In this document: positions 24,056 to 33,899 of the stretch, piece after piece
How positions within the stretch are numbered: the first letter of the stretch is position 1
Layout: each line of letters starts with the position of its first letter
NCBI RefSeq assembly: GCF_005222485.1
Contig: NZ_CP029078.1
Span: 7,627,501 to 7,691,500, forward strand
Direction of reading: 5' to 3'
Source: Streptomyces griseoviridis
GTDB taxonomy: Bacteria; Actinomycetota; Actinomycetes; Streptomycetales; Streptomycetaceae
Length of the DNA stretch: 64,000 nucleotides
Made by a program: the position numbers and the translations under genes
The notes under the pieces: model-generated
Told to the model about the DNA's origin: nothing
The model's input: only the letters and a program-made list of their open reading frames with translations
Databases searched by the model: none

Positions 24056-25060
24056 TCAGGACGCCTGCGCGAACACCACCCACACCTGGCCCTCGGCGAA
24101 GTTCACCGGCTGCCCGTCCGCCGTCGTGAAGTCCGTCCCGTCCGCCGGCTTCGCGCGCTTCCAGCGCGCCTCGTACATCCGGCCGTCCCGCAGCACGTCC
24201 GCCGTCCCCGACCCCACGGTCTCGGTGTACGGCGTGGTGTTGCCGAGGAAGTCGTGGAACCGCGACGCCCGCACCTTCACGTACTGCACCACCACGGTGG
24301 CCGGCGTGACCCGCTGCCCTTCGCTGGTCAGCGTCGGTGCGCCGTCCGTCGACAGCAGCCAGCGCCGCCGGTCGGCCGACCAGTCGAAGGTGAAGGAGGC
24401 GGACGGGTAGCGGACGGTCCGCGAGGTCTGCGGGGTGCCCCCGGCGGGCGCCGCGCCGAACCGGAACCCATTGGTCAGCGCGGTCGCGGTCGGCGCCGTC
24501 GGCATCAACCGGGCCGGACGCAGGAACAGGTTGTGCGGGGCGGCCTTGTCGGCGCCCCGGAAGAAGGCGCCCTCGACATTGCCGGGCTGCTCGGGACGGA
24601 GCGGCGCCTGTCCGATCAGCGGCAGCAGCTTGTGCTGCGCCCCCGAGAAGGCGAGCGTCGGCCGGTCGTACTGGCGCAGCAGTTCGAGATCCGACTCGCG
24701 GGCGCTGCGCACCGGTCCGACGACCTTCGGCAGCTTCGTCGCGAACACCGCCATCAGCCTGCTCAGACCGCCCTCGACCTGCTCGGCGTAGACGACGTCC
24801 GCGGCCCGCAGACCGGTCTGCGGGCGGGCCGCGCGGACATTGTCGATCTTCACGGCGAGCGGCGCGGAGGCGGCGGCCGTCCGCCGCGGGGGCGGTGTGT
24901 CCGACGGCGTCGCGGCCGGCGTCCCGACGGTCCTGCCCCGGCCGTCGTCCACCGGGGTGTGCGGTCCGCCCGCGCACCCCGCCGCCAGGGTGACCGTCAC
25001 CGTCGCGGCCAGCAGCGCCGCCGTCGTCGTCACGCGTCGTGTGCGCGCCCTCTGTCCCAT
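24056..25060 (-). CDS. DUF3048-domain lipoprotein (YerB-like)
   Basis: The 334-residue exported protein starts MGQRARTRRVTTTAALLAATVTVTLAAGC, a lipoprotein signal with lipobox LAAGC. A Pro/Thr-rich linker follows, then two DUF3048 halves: PLAVKIDNVRAARPQTGLRAADVVYAEQVEGGLSRLMAVF and PVRSARESDLELLRQYD, and a C-terminal half ending FAEGQVWVVFAQAS. The family's biochemical function is unknown. Starts at 25084 (MDW) or 25105 (MSA) are possible, but only the chosen one gives a standard signal peptide. Confidence 0.85.
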   Translation of the reverse strand: MGQRARTRRVTTTAALLAATVTVTLAAGCAGGPHTPVDDGRGRTVGTPAATPSDTPPPRRTAAASAPLAVKIDNVRAARPQTGLRAADVVYAEQVEGGLSRLMAVFATKLPKVVGPVRSARESDLELLRQYDRPTLAFSGAQHKLLPLIGQAPLRPEQPGNVEGAFFRGADKAAPHNLFLRPARLMPTAPTATALTNGFRFGAAPAGGTPQTSRTVRYPSASFTFDWSADRRRWLLSTDGAPTLTSEGQRVTPATVVVQYVKVRASRFHDFLGNTTPYTETVGSGTADVLRDGRMYEARWKRAKPADGTDFTTADGQPVNFAEGQVWVVFAQAS

Positions 25061-25260
25061 GCCCACCGTTGCCACCCAGTCCATGTTGTTCGATTGTGCG
25101 CTCATCACTTCATCGGTGGCCCTACCCCTGCCGTGCGGAGCGCGCGCGGCGAACACCGCCGAACGGGTGCACGAGTCCATCGAACGGCGCAAGAGCGCGC
25201 CGCCGGACGGACGACGGGTTGCCCCCAGGTTCCGGGGCAGGTCGGCGGGCCGCCGGACGA

Positions 25261-25308
25261 GTTGATCGGACGGTCCGTTGGTCGGACGGTCCGTTGGTCG
25301 GACGGTCA
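25261..25308 (+). repeat. Three tandem 16-base repeats
   Basis: The unit GTTGGTCGGACGGTCC occurs at 25261-25276 (one mismatch), 25277-25292 and 25293-25308 (last base differs). It lies between the lipoprotein start and the ligase stop. Each unit contains GGACGGTCC-like dyad symmetry. Confidence 0.85.
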
Positions 25309-25360
25309 GATGGGCGGCTGTCCGGACCGTCGGCTGTTCAGCTTCAGGCGGGCCCGCGCG

Positions 25361-26431
25361 TCACTCCGCCGTTCCCAGGATCTCCGCGAGGTCGTAGCCG
25401 ACCGGCTCCTCCAACTGCGCGTAGGTGCAGCTCTCCGGGGCGCGGTCCGGGCGCCAGCGGCGGAAGCGGGTGGTGTGCCTGAACCGCGCGCCGTTCTCCA
25501 GATGGTCGTACGCCACCTCGGCCACCCGCTCCGGTCTGAGCGGCACCCAGGACAGGTCCTTCTTGCCCGACCAGCGGCTCGGGGCGCCGGGCAGCCTGGC
25601 CGTCTCGTGCGCCGCCTCCTCGGACCAGGCCGCCCACGGATGCCCGCCGACGTCGTCCATGCGCAGCGGCTCCAGCTCCGCCACCAGCTCCGCGCGCCGC
25701 GCCATCGTGAACGCGGCCGACACCCCCACATGCTGGAGGACGCCCCGGTCGTCGTAGAGGCCGAGCAGCAGCGACCCCACCACCGGTCCGCTCTTGTGCG
25801 GCCGGTAGCCCGCCACCACGACGTCCGCCGTCCGCTCGTGCTTGACCTTGAACATGGCCCGCTGGTCCTGGAGATAGGGCAGGGCGAGCGGTTTGGCGAC
25901 GACGCCGTCGAGGCCGGCGCCCTCGTACCGCTCGAACCAGCCCCGCGCGACGTCGATGTCGGTGGTCGCGGGTGCCAGATGCACCGGCGCCGACACCCCC
26001 GACAGCGCCCTGGCCAGCAGCGCCCGCCGGTCGGTCAGCGGCACGTCGAGGACCGAGGCGTCGGCCAGCGCCAGCAGGTCGAAGGCCACGAACGACGACG
26101 GGTTCCGCTCGGCGAGCGTCCGCACCCGGGAGTCCGCCGGGTGGATGCGCTCGGTCAGCGCGTCGAAGTCGAGCCGCCCCTCCCGGGCGATCACGATCTC
26201 GCCGTCCACCACGCAGCGCTCGGGCAGCCGCTCCCGCAAGGCCGCGACCAGCTCGGGAAAGTACCTGGTCAGGGGCTTGCCGGTGCGGCTGCCCAGGACG
26301 ATGTCGGCGCCGTCGCGGAACACGATCGCCCGGAACCCGTCCCACTTCGCCTCGTACTGCATGCCCGGCGGGATCGTCGCCACCGACTTGGCGAGCATCG
26401 GCTTCACGGGCGGCATCACCGGGAGATCCAT
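25361..26431 (-). CDS. ligC: ATP-dependent DNA ligase (LigC/NHEJ type)
   Basis: The 356-residue ligase has the nucleotidyl-transferase motif I YEAKWDGFRA, with the lysine that becomes adenylated near residue 29. Later motifs are SRTGKPLTRYFPEL, CVVDGEIVI, FVAFDLLAL, GLDGVVAKPL and FKVKHERTADVVV. An OB-fold domain follows (about 215-345). It seals nicks or double-strand breaks and works with a LigD-type polymerase and Ku in bacterial end joining. The divergent gene at 26593 encodes that polymerase. Start ATG at 26431. Confidence 0.92.
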   Translation of the reverse strand: MDLPVMPPVKPMLAKSVATIPPGMQYEAKWDGFRAIVFRDGADIVLGSRTGKPLTRYFPELVAALRERLPERCVVDGEIVIAREGRLDFDALTERIHPADSRVRTLAERNPSSFVAFDLLALADASVLDVPLTDRRALLARALSGVSAPVHLAPATTDIDVARGWFERYEGAGLDGVVAKPLALPYLQDQRAMFKVKHERTADVVVAGYRPHKSGPVVGSLLLGLYDDRGVLQHVGVSAAFTMARRAELVAELEPLRMDDVGGHPWAAWSEEAAHETARLPGAPSRWSGKKDLSWVPLRPERVAEVAYDHLENGARFRHTTRFRRWRPDRAPESCTYAQLEEPVGYDLAEILGTAE

Positions 26432-26592
26432 ATATCGACTCTAGGAGCCGCCAGGTGCGGTTGCCTGTCGAGTACCGCCGCTCGGCGCTTGCCGCTTGCC
26501 GCCCGCCGCCGCCTGGCGCCTTCCGCCGCCCTTCGCACGTCGCCCGCCGCCGCGCACATGCGCCGTACCGCCGCCGGTCCTACCGTGGCCGC

Positions 26593-27609
26593 ATGGGCGA
26601 AGCGGTGGAACTCGAAGCGGGCGGGCGCACCGTCCGGCTGTCCAGTCCGGGCAAGGTCTTCTTCCCCGAGCGCGGATTCACCAAGCTGGACCTCGCCCGG
26701 TACTACATCGCCGTCGGCCCCGGCATCCTGCGCGCCCTGCGCGAGCGCCCCACCACCCTGGAGCGGTACCCGGAGGGGGTCACCGGCGAGAACTTCTTCC
26801 AGAAGCGGGCGCCGAAGAACATGCCCGACTGGATCCCCACCGCCCACATCACCTTCCCCAGCGGACGCAGCGCCGACGAGATGTGCCCCACCGAGGAGGC
26901 CGCCGTCCTGTGGGCCGCCCAGTTCGGCACCCTCACCTTCCACCCGTGGCCGGTACGCCGAGGCGACGTCGACCACCCCGACGAACTGCGCATCGACCTC
27001 GACCCGCAGCCAGGCACCGACTACGACGACGCCGTCCGCGCCGCCCACGAACTCCGTTCCGTCCTGCACGAGTTCGGCGGTCTGCGCGGATGGCCCAAGA
27101 CCTCGGGCGGCCGGGGCCTGCATGTCTTCGTGCCGATCGAGCCGCGCTGGACCTTCACCCAGGTGCGCCGCGCGGCCATCGCCGTGGCCCGGGAGCTGGA
27201 GCGCCGGATGCCGGACCGGGTGACGACCAAGTGGTGGAAGGAGGAACGCGGCGAGCGCATTTTCGTCGACTACAACCAGACCGCGAGGGACCGCACCATC
27301 GCCTCCGCCTACTCGGTGCGGCCGCGCCCGCACGCCCCGGTCTCGGCGCCGCTGCGCTGGGAGGAGGTCGGGGACGCCCGTCCCCGCGACTTCGACCTCG
27401 CGACGATGCCGGCGCGGTTCGCCGAACTCGGCGACGTGCACGCCGACATGGACGACCACGCCTTCTCGCTCGACGCCCTGCTCGACCTCGCCCGCCGCGA
27501 CGAGCACGACCACGGCCTCGGCGACCTGCCGTACCCGCCCGAGTACCCCAAGATGCCGGGGGAACCCAAGCGGGTACAGCCGAGCCGCGCCAGGAAGGAC
27601 AACTCCTAG
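26593..27609 (+). CDS. ligD: LigD-type polymerase/primase (non-homologous end joining)
   Basis: The 338-residue protein is a stand-alone polymerase domain of the archaeo-eukaryotic primase superfamily, as found in LigD. It begins MGEAVELEAGGRTVRLSSPGKVFFPERGFTKLDLARYY. The metal-site motif DELRIDLDPQPG, the basic KTSGGRGLHVFVPI and the third acidic element RIFVDYNQTARDRTIASAYSVRP are all visible. It fills gaps with ribo- or deoxynucleotides at broken ends. It has no ligase or nuclease domain; the ligase is divergent next door. A Ku gene is not present in the window. Its stop lies 8 bases from the convergent neighbour's stop. Confidence 0.92.
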   Translation: MGEAVELEAGGRTVRLSSPGKVFFPERGFTKLDLARYYIAVGPGILRALRERPTTLERYPEGVTGENFFQKRAPKNMPDWIPTAHITFPSGRSADEMCPTEEAAVLWAAQFGTLTFHPWPVRRGDVDHPDELRIDLDPQPGTDYDDAVRAAHELRSVLHEFGGLRGWPKTSGGRGLHVFVPIEPRWTFTQVRRAAIAVARELERRMPDRVTTKWWKEERGERIFVDYNQTARDRTIASAYSVRPRPHAPVSAPLRWEEVGDARPRDFDLATMPARFAELGDVHADMDDHAFSLDALLDLARRDEHDHGLGDLPYPPEYPKMPGEPKRVQPSRARKDNS

Positions 27610-27617
27610 CTCCGCTC

Positions 27618-29816
27618 CTACAGTTCCTTGACGCGGATGTCCCGGTACGACACCACGTCACCGACGCTGTGCACCTGGAGTCCGAGATAGCCGGAGGCGA
27701 AGCGGCGGCCGTCGGTGCCCGGGTCGTCGCCGCGCGGCGGGCTGAACTCCTGGCCGCCGCTGTTCTCGAACTCGTTGATCAGCACGCCGTTGCGGTAGAC
27801 CGAGTAGTGCTGGTCGACCACCCGGATCTCGTAGTCGTTCCAGGTCCCCTTCTGGGTGACACCGGCCCCCGCGAGCCCCACCCGGTCGAAGCCGTAGATC
27901 GAACCCGTCTTGTACAGGTCGCCGTCGGGCCGGTCGAACACCTGAACCTCGTGCCCGTACTTGATGGCGACCCACTCGGGCCGCGACTCCTCGGGGTGCC
28001 CGTGCACCCACGGGAACCGGGTGAGCACACCGGAGTTGGCGTTGCCGTCGCCCGGGGCGTCGTCCCGCCACTGGAGCCGCAGCGAGAAGTCGCCGTACTT
28101 GCGCTGCGGGAACCAGAGCATGCCGAGGCCGTCGGAGGTGGTGCCGCTGGTCATCGAGCCGTCGCCGTTCAGCGCGAACGAACCGCCGCCCACCTGCTGC
28201 CAGTCGGCGAAGGACGCCGCGCTGCCGTCGAAGAGGGTGCGGTAGCCGTCGTTCTGGCCGGGCTTGCCGATGCCGGACTGCCTGGCCGCCTTCTGGACGG
28301 CGTCCGACTCACGCCGGTCGACCACGCCCTCCTTGAACAGCGCGTCGAGGACCGTCCCGACGTGCTTGAGGAACAGCGCGTGCGACGTCCACTCCTTCTC
28401 GTCCTCGATCAACTCGTTGATCCGGCACCGGTTGTTGGTCACCCGGTTCGGGACGCCCGTGTCGACCGTGCCGACGATCACCGTCAACCGCTCGTCGAAC
28501 TCCGGGCAGTTGGGCGCGGGTACCCCGCCTCCGGCCACCACCGTGAAGCTCACGGTGCGCGGAGCGGAGGTGTTGCCCGCCTGGTCGCTCGCCCGGTAGG
28601 CCACCGTGTGCGGGCCGACCCGGTCGACGACCACGGGGGCGGAGTACGCCAGATAGGGGCCGCCGTCGAGCGAGTAGGTGATGCCCGCGACCCCCGAACC
28701 GCCCTCGTCGGTGGCGCTGACGGTGACCTTGGCGTTGCCCACGTACGCGCCGTCGGAGTTCCGGGTGCCGGTCACGCTGACGCCCGTCACCGGTGGCGTG
28801 GTGTCCTGCGCGGGCGGCGCGACGACGGTGAAGGTGACGCTCTTCTCCGCCGACACGTTGCCCGCCTTGTCGGTGGCCCGGTAGCGCACGGTGTGGACGC
28901 CGACCTGATGCACCATCACCGGCGCGGCGTACGGCTGCCAGCCGCCGGAACCGAGCGCGTACTCCACGGAGTTGACCCCGGACCCGGTGTCGGAGGCCGA
29001 CACCGTGACCGTCGCCATGTCCAGGTACTCCCCGGCCGCGTTGCGCTCCCCGCTCACGGTCGCCGAGGTCTCCGGCGGCGCCGTGTCGTCGGACGGCGGG
29101 GCGACGACGGTGAAGGCGACGCTCTTCTCCGCCGACACGTTGCCCGCCCTGTCGGCCGCCCGGTAGCGGACCGTGTGGTCACCGACGGTGTCGACCAGGA
29201 CCGGCGTGGTGTACGGCTGCCAGACGTCCGCGTCCCCGACGGCGTACTCGACGCGGTCGACGCCCGAGCCGCCCTCGTCGGTCGCGGTGATCGCCACGCT
29301 CGCCGAACCGACGTACTGGCCCTGCGCGTTCTGGTTGCCGCGCACCTCGGCTGAGGTCGCGGGCGCGGTGGTGTCCTCGCCGCCCGGCTCGGTCACCACC
29401 AGGACGCCCTGCATCTGCCCGTGGCCCGGGATCGTGCAGTGGTAGAAGTAGCGGCCCGGCGTGAGGGTGACCTCGGCGGTGTGCCGGCCGCCCAGGTCGT
29501 CGAACGGGTTGGCGAGGATGTTCAGTTGGACGTCGCCGTTGAACTCCGGGTCGGTCGTCGCGAACGTCAACGTGTGCGGCATACCGGTGGTGTTGCCGGT
29601 CGCCGTGCTGTTCTCGAAGACGATCGTGGCCCGGCCCGCGACCGCGGTCGTCGGCGCCGAACCGTACGTCGTGATGTCGTCGCCCGCCGTCCAGGTCAGC
29701 ACCTGCTCGGCGGCCCGCGCCCCGCGCTCGGCCGGGCCCGCGCCCGCCGCGGCCGGCAGCCCGAGCACCATCAGCAGCGCCGCCAGCAGGGCGGTCAGGG
29801 CTCTGTGCCGTCCCAT
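27618..29816 (-). CDS. Secreted cupredoxin – Ig-like repeats – DUF1080 protein
   Basis: The 732-residue exported protein has a Sec signal (ALTALLAALLMVLGLPAAAGA). A type-1 copper cupredoxin domain (about 36-142) carries ligands His81, Cys127, His132 and Met135 visible in MPHTL and YHCTIPGHGQM. Three Ig-like repeats (about 150-425) share DTTxPxT...GxTVxATDxGSGV...VEYAL...GxHTVRYRAxDxAGN. A short helical region follows, then a C-terminal DUF1080/3-keto-disaccharide-hydrolase-like lectin fold (about 515-732; TLFDGSAASFADWQQVGG). It may handle oxidised sugars outside the cell. The ATG at 29816 overlaps the stop of the upstream dehydrogenase gene by one base, so the two are coupled. Confidence 0.87.
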   Translation of the reverse strand: MGRHRALTALLAALLMVLGLPAAAGAGPAERGARAAEQVLTWTAGDDITTYGSAPTTAVAGRATIVFENSTATGNTTGMPHTLTFATTDPEFNGDVQLNILANPFDDLGGRHTAEVTLTPGRYFYHCTIPGHGQMQGVLVVTEPGGEDTTAPATSAEVRGNQNAQGQYVGSASVAITATDEGGSGVDRVEYAVGDADVWQPYTTPVLVDTVGDHTVRYRAADRAGNVSAEKSVAFTVVAPPSDDTAPPETSATVSGERNAAGEYLDMATVTVSASDTGSGVNSVEYALGSGGWQPYAAPVMVHQVGVHTVRYRATDKAGNVSAEKSVTFTVVAPPAQDTTPPVTGVSVTGTRNSDGAYVGNAKVTVSATDEGGSGVAGITYSLDGGPYLAYSAPVVVDRVGPHTVAYRASDQAGNTSAPRTVSFTVVAGGGVPAPNCPEFDERLTVIVGTVDTGVPNRVTNNRCRINELIEDEKEWTSHALFLKHVGTVLDALFKEGVVDRRESDAVQKAARQSGIGKPGQNDGYRTLFDGSAASFADWQQVGGGSFALNGDGSMTSGTTSDGLGMLWFPQRKYGDFSLRLQWRDDAPGDGNANSGVLTRFPWVHGHPEESRPEWVAIKYGHEVQVFDRPDGDLYKTGSIYGFDRVGLAGAGVTQKGTWNDYEIRVVDQHYSVYRNGVLINEFENSGGQEFSPPRGDDPGTDGRRFASGYLGLQVHSVGDVVSYRDIRVKEL

Positions 29817-32305
29817 CACTGTCCTCCCCTCGCCAACTGGCCTGCGGCCGGGGTCGGTTCGCCGCCCCGGTAGGTGACGCGCCACAGCGCCGACTTGGCG
29901 TCCGAGTTGAAGAAGCCGCGTCCGTAGTCGAGGACGTACAGGGCGCCGTCAGGACCGAACTTCCAGTCCATGAGGTTCTTGATGCCGTCGTTGCCGATCG
30001 GCACGATCTTCTTCAGCGACTCCGAGTGGACCGGGAGTCCGCCGTCGCCCTGGGTCTTCGGGTCGGTGATCACCGCGTTGCGCGGCTGGTCGGCGTCGTA
30101 GAAGTCGCCGACGAACCACTTGCCGTCCCAGTAGGCGGGCCACTTGGCCGCACTCGTGCTCGCCTGGTCGTACCGGTAGACAGGCCCGTTCATCGCGGCC
30201 TGCCCGCCGCCCTTGAGCCACGGCAGCAGATAGCTGGCCTCCTCCTGCTTGTAGGAGGGCACGCCGGCCGCGTCGCGCGGGTAGTCGGGCGCTCCGCCCT
30301 GGGGCGAGTACCAGATGTTGTTGCCCGTCACCGGCGGCAGGTTCATCAGACCGTCGTTGTTCGGCGACTCGTTCTTCGGACGGTCGCAGTCGTACCAGCC
30401 GAGCGGCTTCGTCGGATCGGGCAGGTTGCGGTCGCGGTAGGGCTGCTTGTTGCCCATGCAGTACGGCCAACCCCGGTTGCTCGCCCTGGTGATGACGGCG
30501 AACGTGTCGTACTTGGCCGGACCCCAGGTCGTCGAGGGCGCCCCCGCGTCCGGTCCGACCCAGCCCGCGTAGAGGACGTCCGTGGTGCGGTCGACGAAGA
30601 TGCGCGCCGGGTTGCGCACACCCATCACGTAGATCTCGCCACGGGTCTTGCCGCCGCCCTCGTCGGTCTCCCGGCCCGTGAACAGGTTCCCCTCCGGCAG
30701 GGTGTATGTGCCGTCGGGCTCCGGATGGACGCGCAGGATCTTCCCGTTGAGGTTGTTGGTGTTGCCCGCCGTGCGGCGCGCGTCGGCGAACGAGACGCCC
30801 TTGTAGTTCGGCGCCGGGTTGTTGCCCGAGTAACCGTCGCTGAAACCGCTGGAGTTGTTGTCGCCGGTCGCGATGTACAGGTTGCCCTTCGAGTCCCAGG
30901 CCATCCCGCCGCCCGCGTGGCAGCAACTGTGCACCTGCACGGGCCACTTCAGCAGCACCTTCTCGCTGCCCAGGTCCAGCTTGCCGGTGGCCCGGTCCAG
31001 CGTGAAGCGGGAGACGCGCCGCTCGGCGATCCGCCGGTCCCGGTCGAGACCCGCGTGCGGGGTGTAGTGCAGGTACACCCAGCCGTTCTGCTCGAAGCGC
31101 GGGTCCAGCTCGATCCCGAGCAACCCCTCCTCGACCTTGACGAGTTCGTCGCCGCCGCCCTTGTTGCCGAAGACGCTCAACTCGCCCGCGAGCGTCACCT
31201 TCCGGGTCCTCGGGTCCCAGATGTGGATCTGCCCCTTGCCCTTGCCGACGTCCGGGTCGTTCCAGTCGGTGACCACGGGCTGCGAGGAGTCGGCGCCGCC
31301 CCTGCCGATGTAGAGGACGCGTCCGTCGGGCGCGGTGACCAGCCCGTGCGGCTCCCCGATCTGGTCGTTGCGTCCTGGCTGGTTGGGCTCGGTCAGCCGC
31401 TCCGCCGCGTAGTTGCCGGTGATGGTGGCCTTGCAGTCGGCCCGCACCAGCCTGCTGGTCCACAGCAGCGCACCGCGCAGATGGGCCCGGAAGTCGGTCT
31501 CGTCGTAGGACGACACCGTGCCGCCCATCCCGGTGTAGAAGGACCGTCCGCCGTCGTAGTCACGACACCAACTCACCGGATGGTCGGCGCCGTTGGCGCT
31601 CGCGCCCGGCTGGTACGTCGACTCCCGCACCCGGGCCACCGTGTGCACGTCGCCCGACGGGTTCTTCACCCAGTTCGGCCACACGTCGGACCGCTTCCAC
31701 TGCACCGGCAGATCCTTGGTCGCCGGATGCCGCCGGTCACCCACCTCGACGACCGCGCGCTGCGTGTTCGTCGGGCCTGACGCGGCGGGCCGGGCACCGA
31801 TCAGACCGGTGAACCAGTCCGAGTACGGCTCCGCGCGCGCCGCGTCATGGACGCCGACGAACCCGCCGCCCGCCTCCATGTACGCCTCGAGACCGGCCTC
31901 CTGCTCCGGGTCGAGGACGTCCCCGCCACCGGTCAGGAACACGATCGCGTTGAACCGTCCGAGCCGTGTCGCGTCGGTGAAGACGGACGCGTCGCCGGTG
32001 GCCACCACGTCGAAACGCTGCTCGGCGGGCCCGCTCACCCCGATCCGCTCGATCGCCTCGATCCCGGCGTTCACCACCGGCGACTCCTCGCCGGCCGCGG
32101 CGGAGCCGTAGAAGATCAGCACCCGTACGTTCGCGCCGCCCGGCGGCGACTTGATGGACATCGTTGTCGACGACGGCAGCGGCGCGGGCCGCGCGCTCGC
32201 GGCCGGACCCGACAGCAGCCCCGCGGCCACGACCCCGGCCGTCACGGTGGCCGCCCAGATCCGTCGTCGCCCGGCTCTCCTCGTTCTCAACCCTCGTAAG
32301 TGCAT
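29816..32305 (-). CDS. Secreted ThuA-domain – PQQ-type sugar dehydrogenase
   Basis: The 829-residue exported protein opens with a long Sec/Tat-like signal (LRTRRAGRRRIWAATVTAGVVAAGLL). A ThuA-like glutamine-amidotransferase-fold domain (about 58-260) follows: VRVLIFYGSA, FVGVHDAARAEPYSDWFTGLIGAR and PVSWCRDYDGGRSFYTGMGG. A glucose/sorbosone-dehydrogenase beta-propeller (about 300-810) contains HSCCHAGGGMAWDSKGNLYIATGDN and WYDCDRPKNESPNNDGL. These propellers use PQQ or a similar cofactor to oxidise sugars. The ATG at 32305 has a strong GGGGAGGTG site. First gene of a two-gene operon divergent from the laccase. Confidence 0.9.
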   Translation of the reverse strand: MHLRGLRTRRAGRRRIWAATVTAGVVAAGLLSGPAASARPAPLPSSTTMSIKSPPGGANVRVLIFYGSAAAGEESPVVNAGIEAIERIGVSGPAEQRFDVVATGDASVFTDATRLGRFNAIVFLTGGGDVLDPEQEAGLEAYMEAGGGFVGVHDAARAEPYSDWFTGLIGARPAASGPTNTQRAVVEVGDRRHPATKDLPVQWKRSDVWPNWVKNPSGDVHTVARVRESTYQPGASANGADHPVSWCRDYDGGRSFYTGMGGTVSSYDETDFRAHLRGALLWTSRLVRADCKATITGNYAAERLTEPNQPGRNDQIGEPHGLVTAPDGRVLYIGRGGADSSQPVVTDWNDPDVGKGKGQIHIWDPRTRKVTLAGELSVFGNKGGGDELVKVEEGLLGIELDPRFEQNGWVYLHYTPHAGLDRDRRIAERRVSRFTLDRATGKLDLGSEKVLLKWPVQVHSCCHAGGGMAWDSKGNLYIATGDNNSSGFSDGYSGNNPAPNYKGVSFADARRTAGNTNNLNGKILRVHPEPDGTYTLPEGNLFTGRETDEGGGKTRGEIYVMGVRNPARIFVDRTTDVLYAGWVGPDAGAPSTTWGPAKYDTFAVITRASNRGWPYCMGNKQPYRDRNLPDPTKPLGWYDCDRPKNESPNNDGLMNLPPVTGNNIWYSPQGGAPDYPRDAAGVPSYKQEEASYLLPWLKGGGQAAMNGPVYRYDQASTSAAKWPAYWDGKWFVGDFYDADQPRNAVITDPKTQGDGGLPVHSESLKKIVPIGNDGIKNLMDWKFGPDGALYVLDYGRGFFNSDAKSALWRVTYRGGEPTPAAGQLARGGQ

Positions 32306-32492
32306 GGGCACCTCCCCGGTCACAGCGAACGCAAAGGAAGCTAGACGGCTTTGCCCGGTCCGCCAATACCTATGACCGCGATGGCACGAACTTTGTCCTG
32401 AGTGTGGATAAACGATTGCGGTGCCGGTACCGTCGCACGGGTTCGTCACCGGCACGTCTGCGCAAAGTCCTTACCAGTGTGGGGAGTTACGC

Positions 32493-33590
32493 ATGGACAG
32501 ACGCGGCTTCAACCGACGGGTGCTGCTCGGCGGAGCGGCCGTCGCGACCTCGTTGTCCCTCGCGCCGGAGGCCGCCCGCGCGGCCGGACCGGTACGGACC
32601 GCACCGGCCGGGGGAGAGGTCCGACGCATCAGGCTGTACGCCGAGAAGCTCCCCGACGGGCAGTTGGGCTACGGCTTCGAGAAGGGCAGGGCCACCGTCC
32701 CCGGACCGCTCATCGAACTCAACGAGGGCGACACTCTGCACGTCGAGTTCGAGAACACCCTGGACACCGCCGTCAGCCTGCACGTCCACGGGCTCGACTA
32801 CGAGATCACCAGCGACGGAACGAAGCTGAACAAGAGCGACGTGGAGCCGGGCGGCACCCGCGTCTACACCTGGCGCACCCATCTGTCGGGCCGCCGCGCC
32901 GACGGCACCTGGCGGGCGGGCAGCGCGGGCTACTGGCACTACCACGACCATGTCGTCGGCACCGAACACGGCACCGGCGGCATCCGCAAGGGCCTCTACG
33001 GAGCGGTGATCGTGCGCCGCAAGGGAGACGTCCTGCCGGACCGCACCCACACGGTCGTCTTCAACGACATGACGATCAACAACCGGCCCGCGCACTCGGG
33101 GCCCGACTTCGAGGCCACGGTCGGCGACCGCGTCGAGTTCGTGATGATCACTCACGGCGAGTACTACCACACCTTCCACCTGCACGGTCACCGCTGGGCC
33201 GACAACCGCACCGGCACACTGACCGGACCGGACGACCCCAGCCAGGTCGTGGACAACAAGATCGTCGGCCCGGCGGACTCGTTCGGCTTCCAGGTGATCG
33301 CGGGGGAGGGCGTCGGAGCCGGCGCCTGGATGTACCACTGCCATGTGCAGAGCCACTCCGACATGGGGATGGTCGGCCTCTTCCTGGTGAAGAAGCCGGA
33401 CGGCACGATCCCGGGCTACGAACCCCACCACCCGCGGACCGCGCACGTGACGGGCGGGGACGGTGGGTCGGACGGGGCGGCCGGGTCGGACGGCGCGGAA
33501 AAGGTGGACGGTGCGGCTGTGGCGGGCAGTGCGGACGGGTCAGGTGGTGAAAGCGTGGCGGGCGGGACAGGCGGGTCCCACCACCACTGA
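32493..33590 (+). CDS. Two-domain small laccase (SLAC-type multicopper oxidase)
   Basis: The 365-residue secreted copper oxidase starts [16 protein letters not shown], a twin-arginine-type signal. The four copper-ligand blocks are HVHG (97-100), HYHDH (149-153), HTFHLHGH (226-233) and [12 protein letters not shown] (282-293). The last supplies the type-1 Cys. With only two cupredoxin domains it must form a trimer, like the S. coelicolor small laccase it closely resembles. The C-terminal tail (about 315-365) is a Gly/Asp/Ala/Ser repeat ending in three His, longer than I recall for SLAC. It oxidises phenolic compounds using oxygen. The ATG at 32493 follows GGGGAG; divergent from the ThuA–dehydrogenase operon. 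Confidence 0.94.
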   Translation: MDRRGFNRRVLLGGAAVATSLSLAPEAARAAGPVRTAPAGGEVRRIRLYAEKLPDGQLGYGFEKGRATVPGPLIELNEGDTLHVEFENTLDTAVSLHVHGLDYEITSDGTKLNKSDVEPGGTRVYTWRTHLSGRRADGTWRAGSAGYWHYHDHVVGTEHGTGGIRKGLYGAVIVRRKGDVLPDRTHTVVFNDMTINNRPAHSGPDFEATVGDRVEFVMITHGEYYHTFHLHGHRWADNRTGTLTGPDDPSQVVDNKIVGPADSFGFQVIAGEGVGAGAWMYHCHVQSHSDMGMVGLFLVKKPDGTIPGYEPHHPRTAHVTGGDGGSDGAAGSDGAEKVDGAAVAGSADGSGGESVAGGTGGSHHH

Positions 33591-33899
33591 CGGAGCGGCC
33601 GGCCACGACCGACGAGCGGACCGGCCATCACGGGCGAGCGGACCGGCCACCACCGAGGAGCGGACCGGCCACCCCGCACGGTGGAACGGCCTCGGCCGAC
33701 GGTGCACCGGCCGTCGCCGACGGCGGTTCCGGCCGCTCCCGACGGCGGGAGCAACCCACCCGTGCGCCACCGCTCGCGGCGCGGGACCCGCCACCGCCGA
33801 CAGGTCCGAGACTCGCCGCCGCACCCGCCCGAGAGCGCTCTCACCTGCCCACTCGCCCGAGTTATCCTGATCGGCACCCCGCCGATGAGGAGACCCGAA
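33591..33899. other. 309-base intergenic region with 22-base tandem repeats
   Basis: Three copies of a 22-base unit beginning GAGCGGACCGGCCA lie at 33614-33635, 33636-33657 and 33658-33679. The rest is C-rich with no convincing gene. The LacI promoter must lie near its 3' end; GTTATCCTGAT at 33861-33871 resembles a -10 element. Confidence 0.6.
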
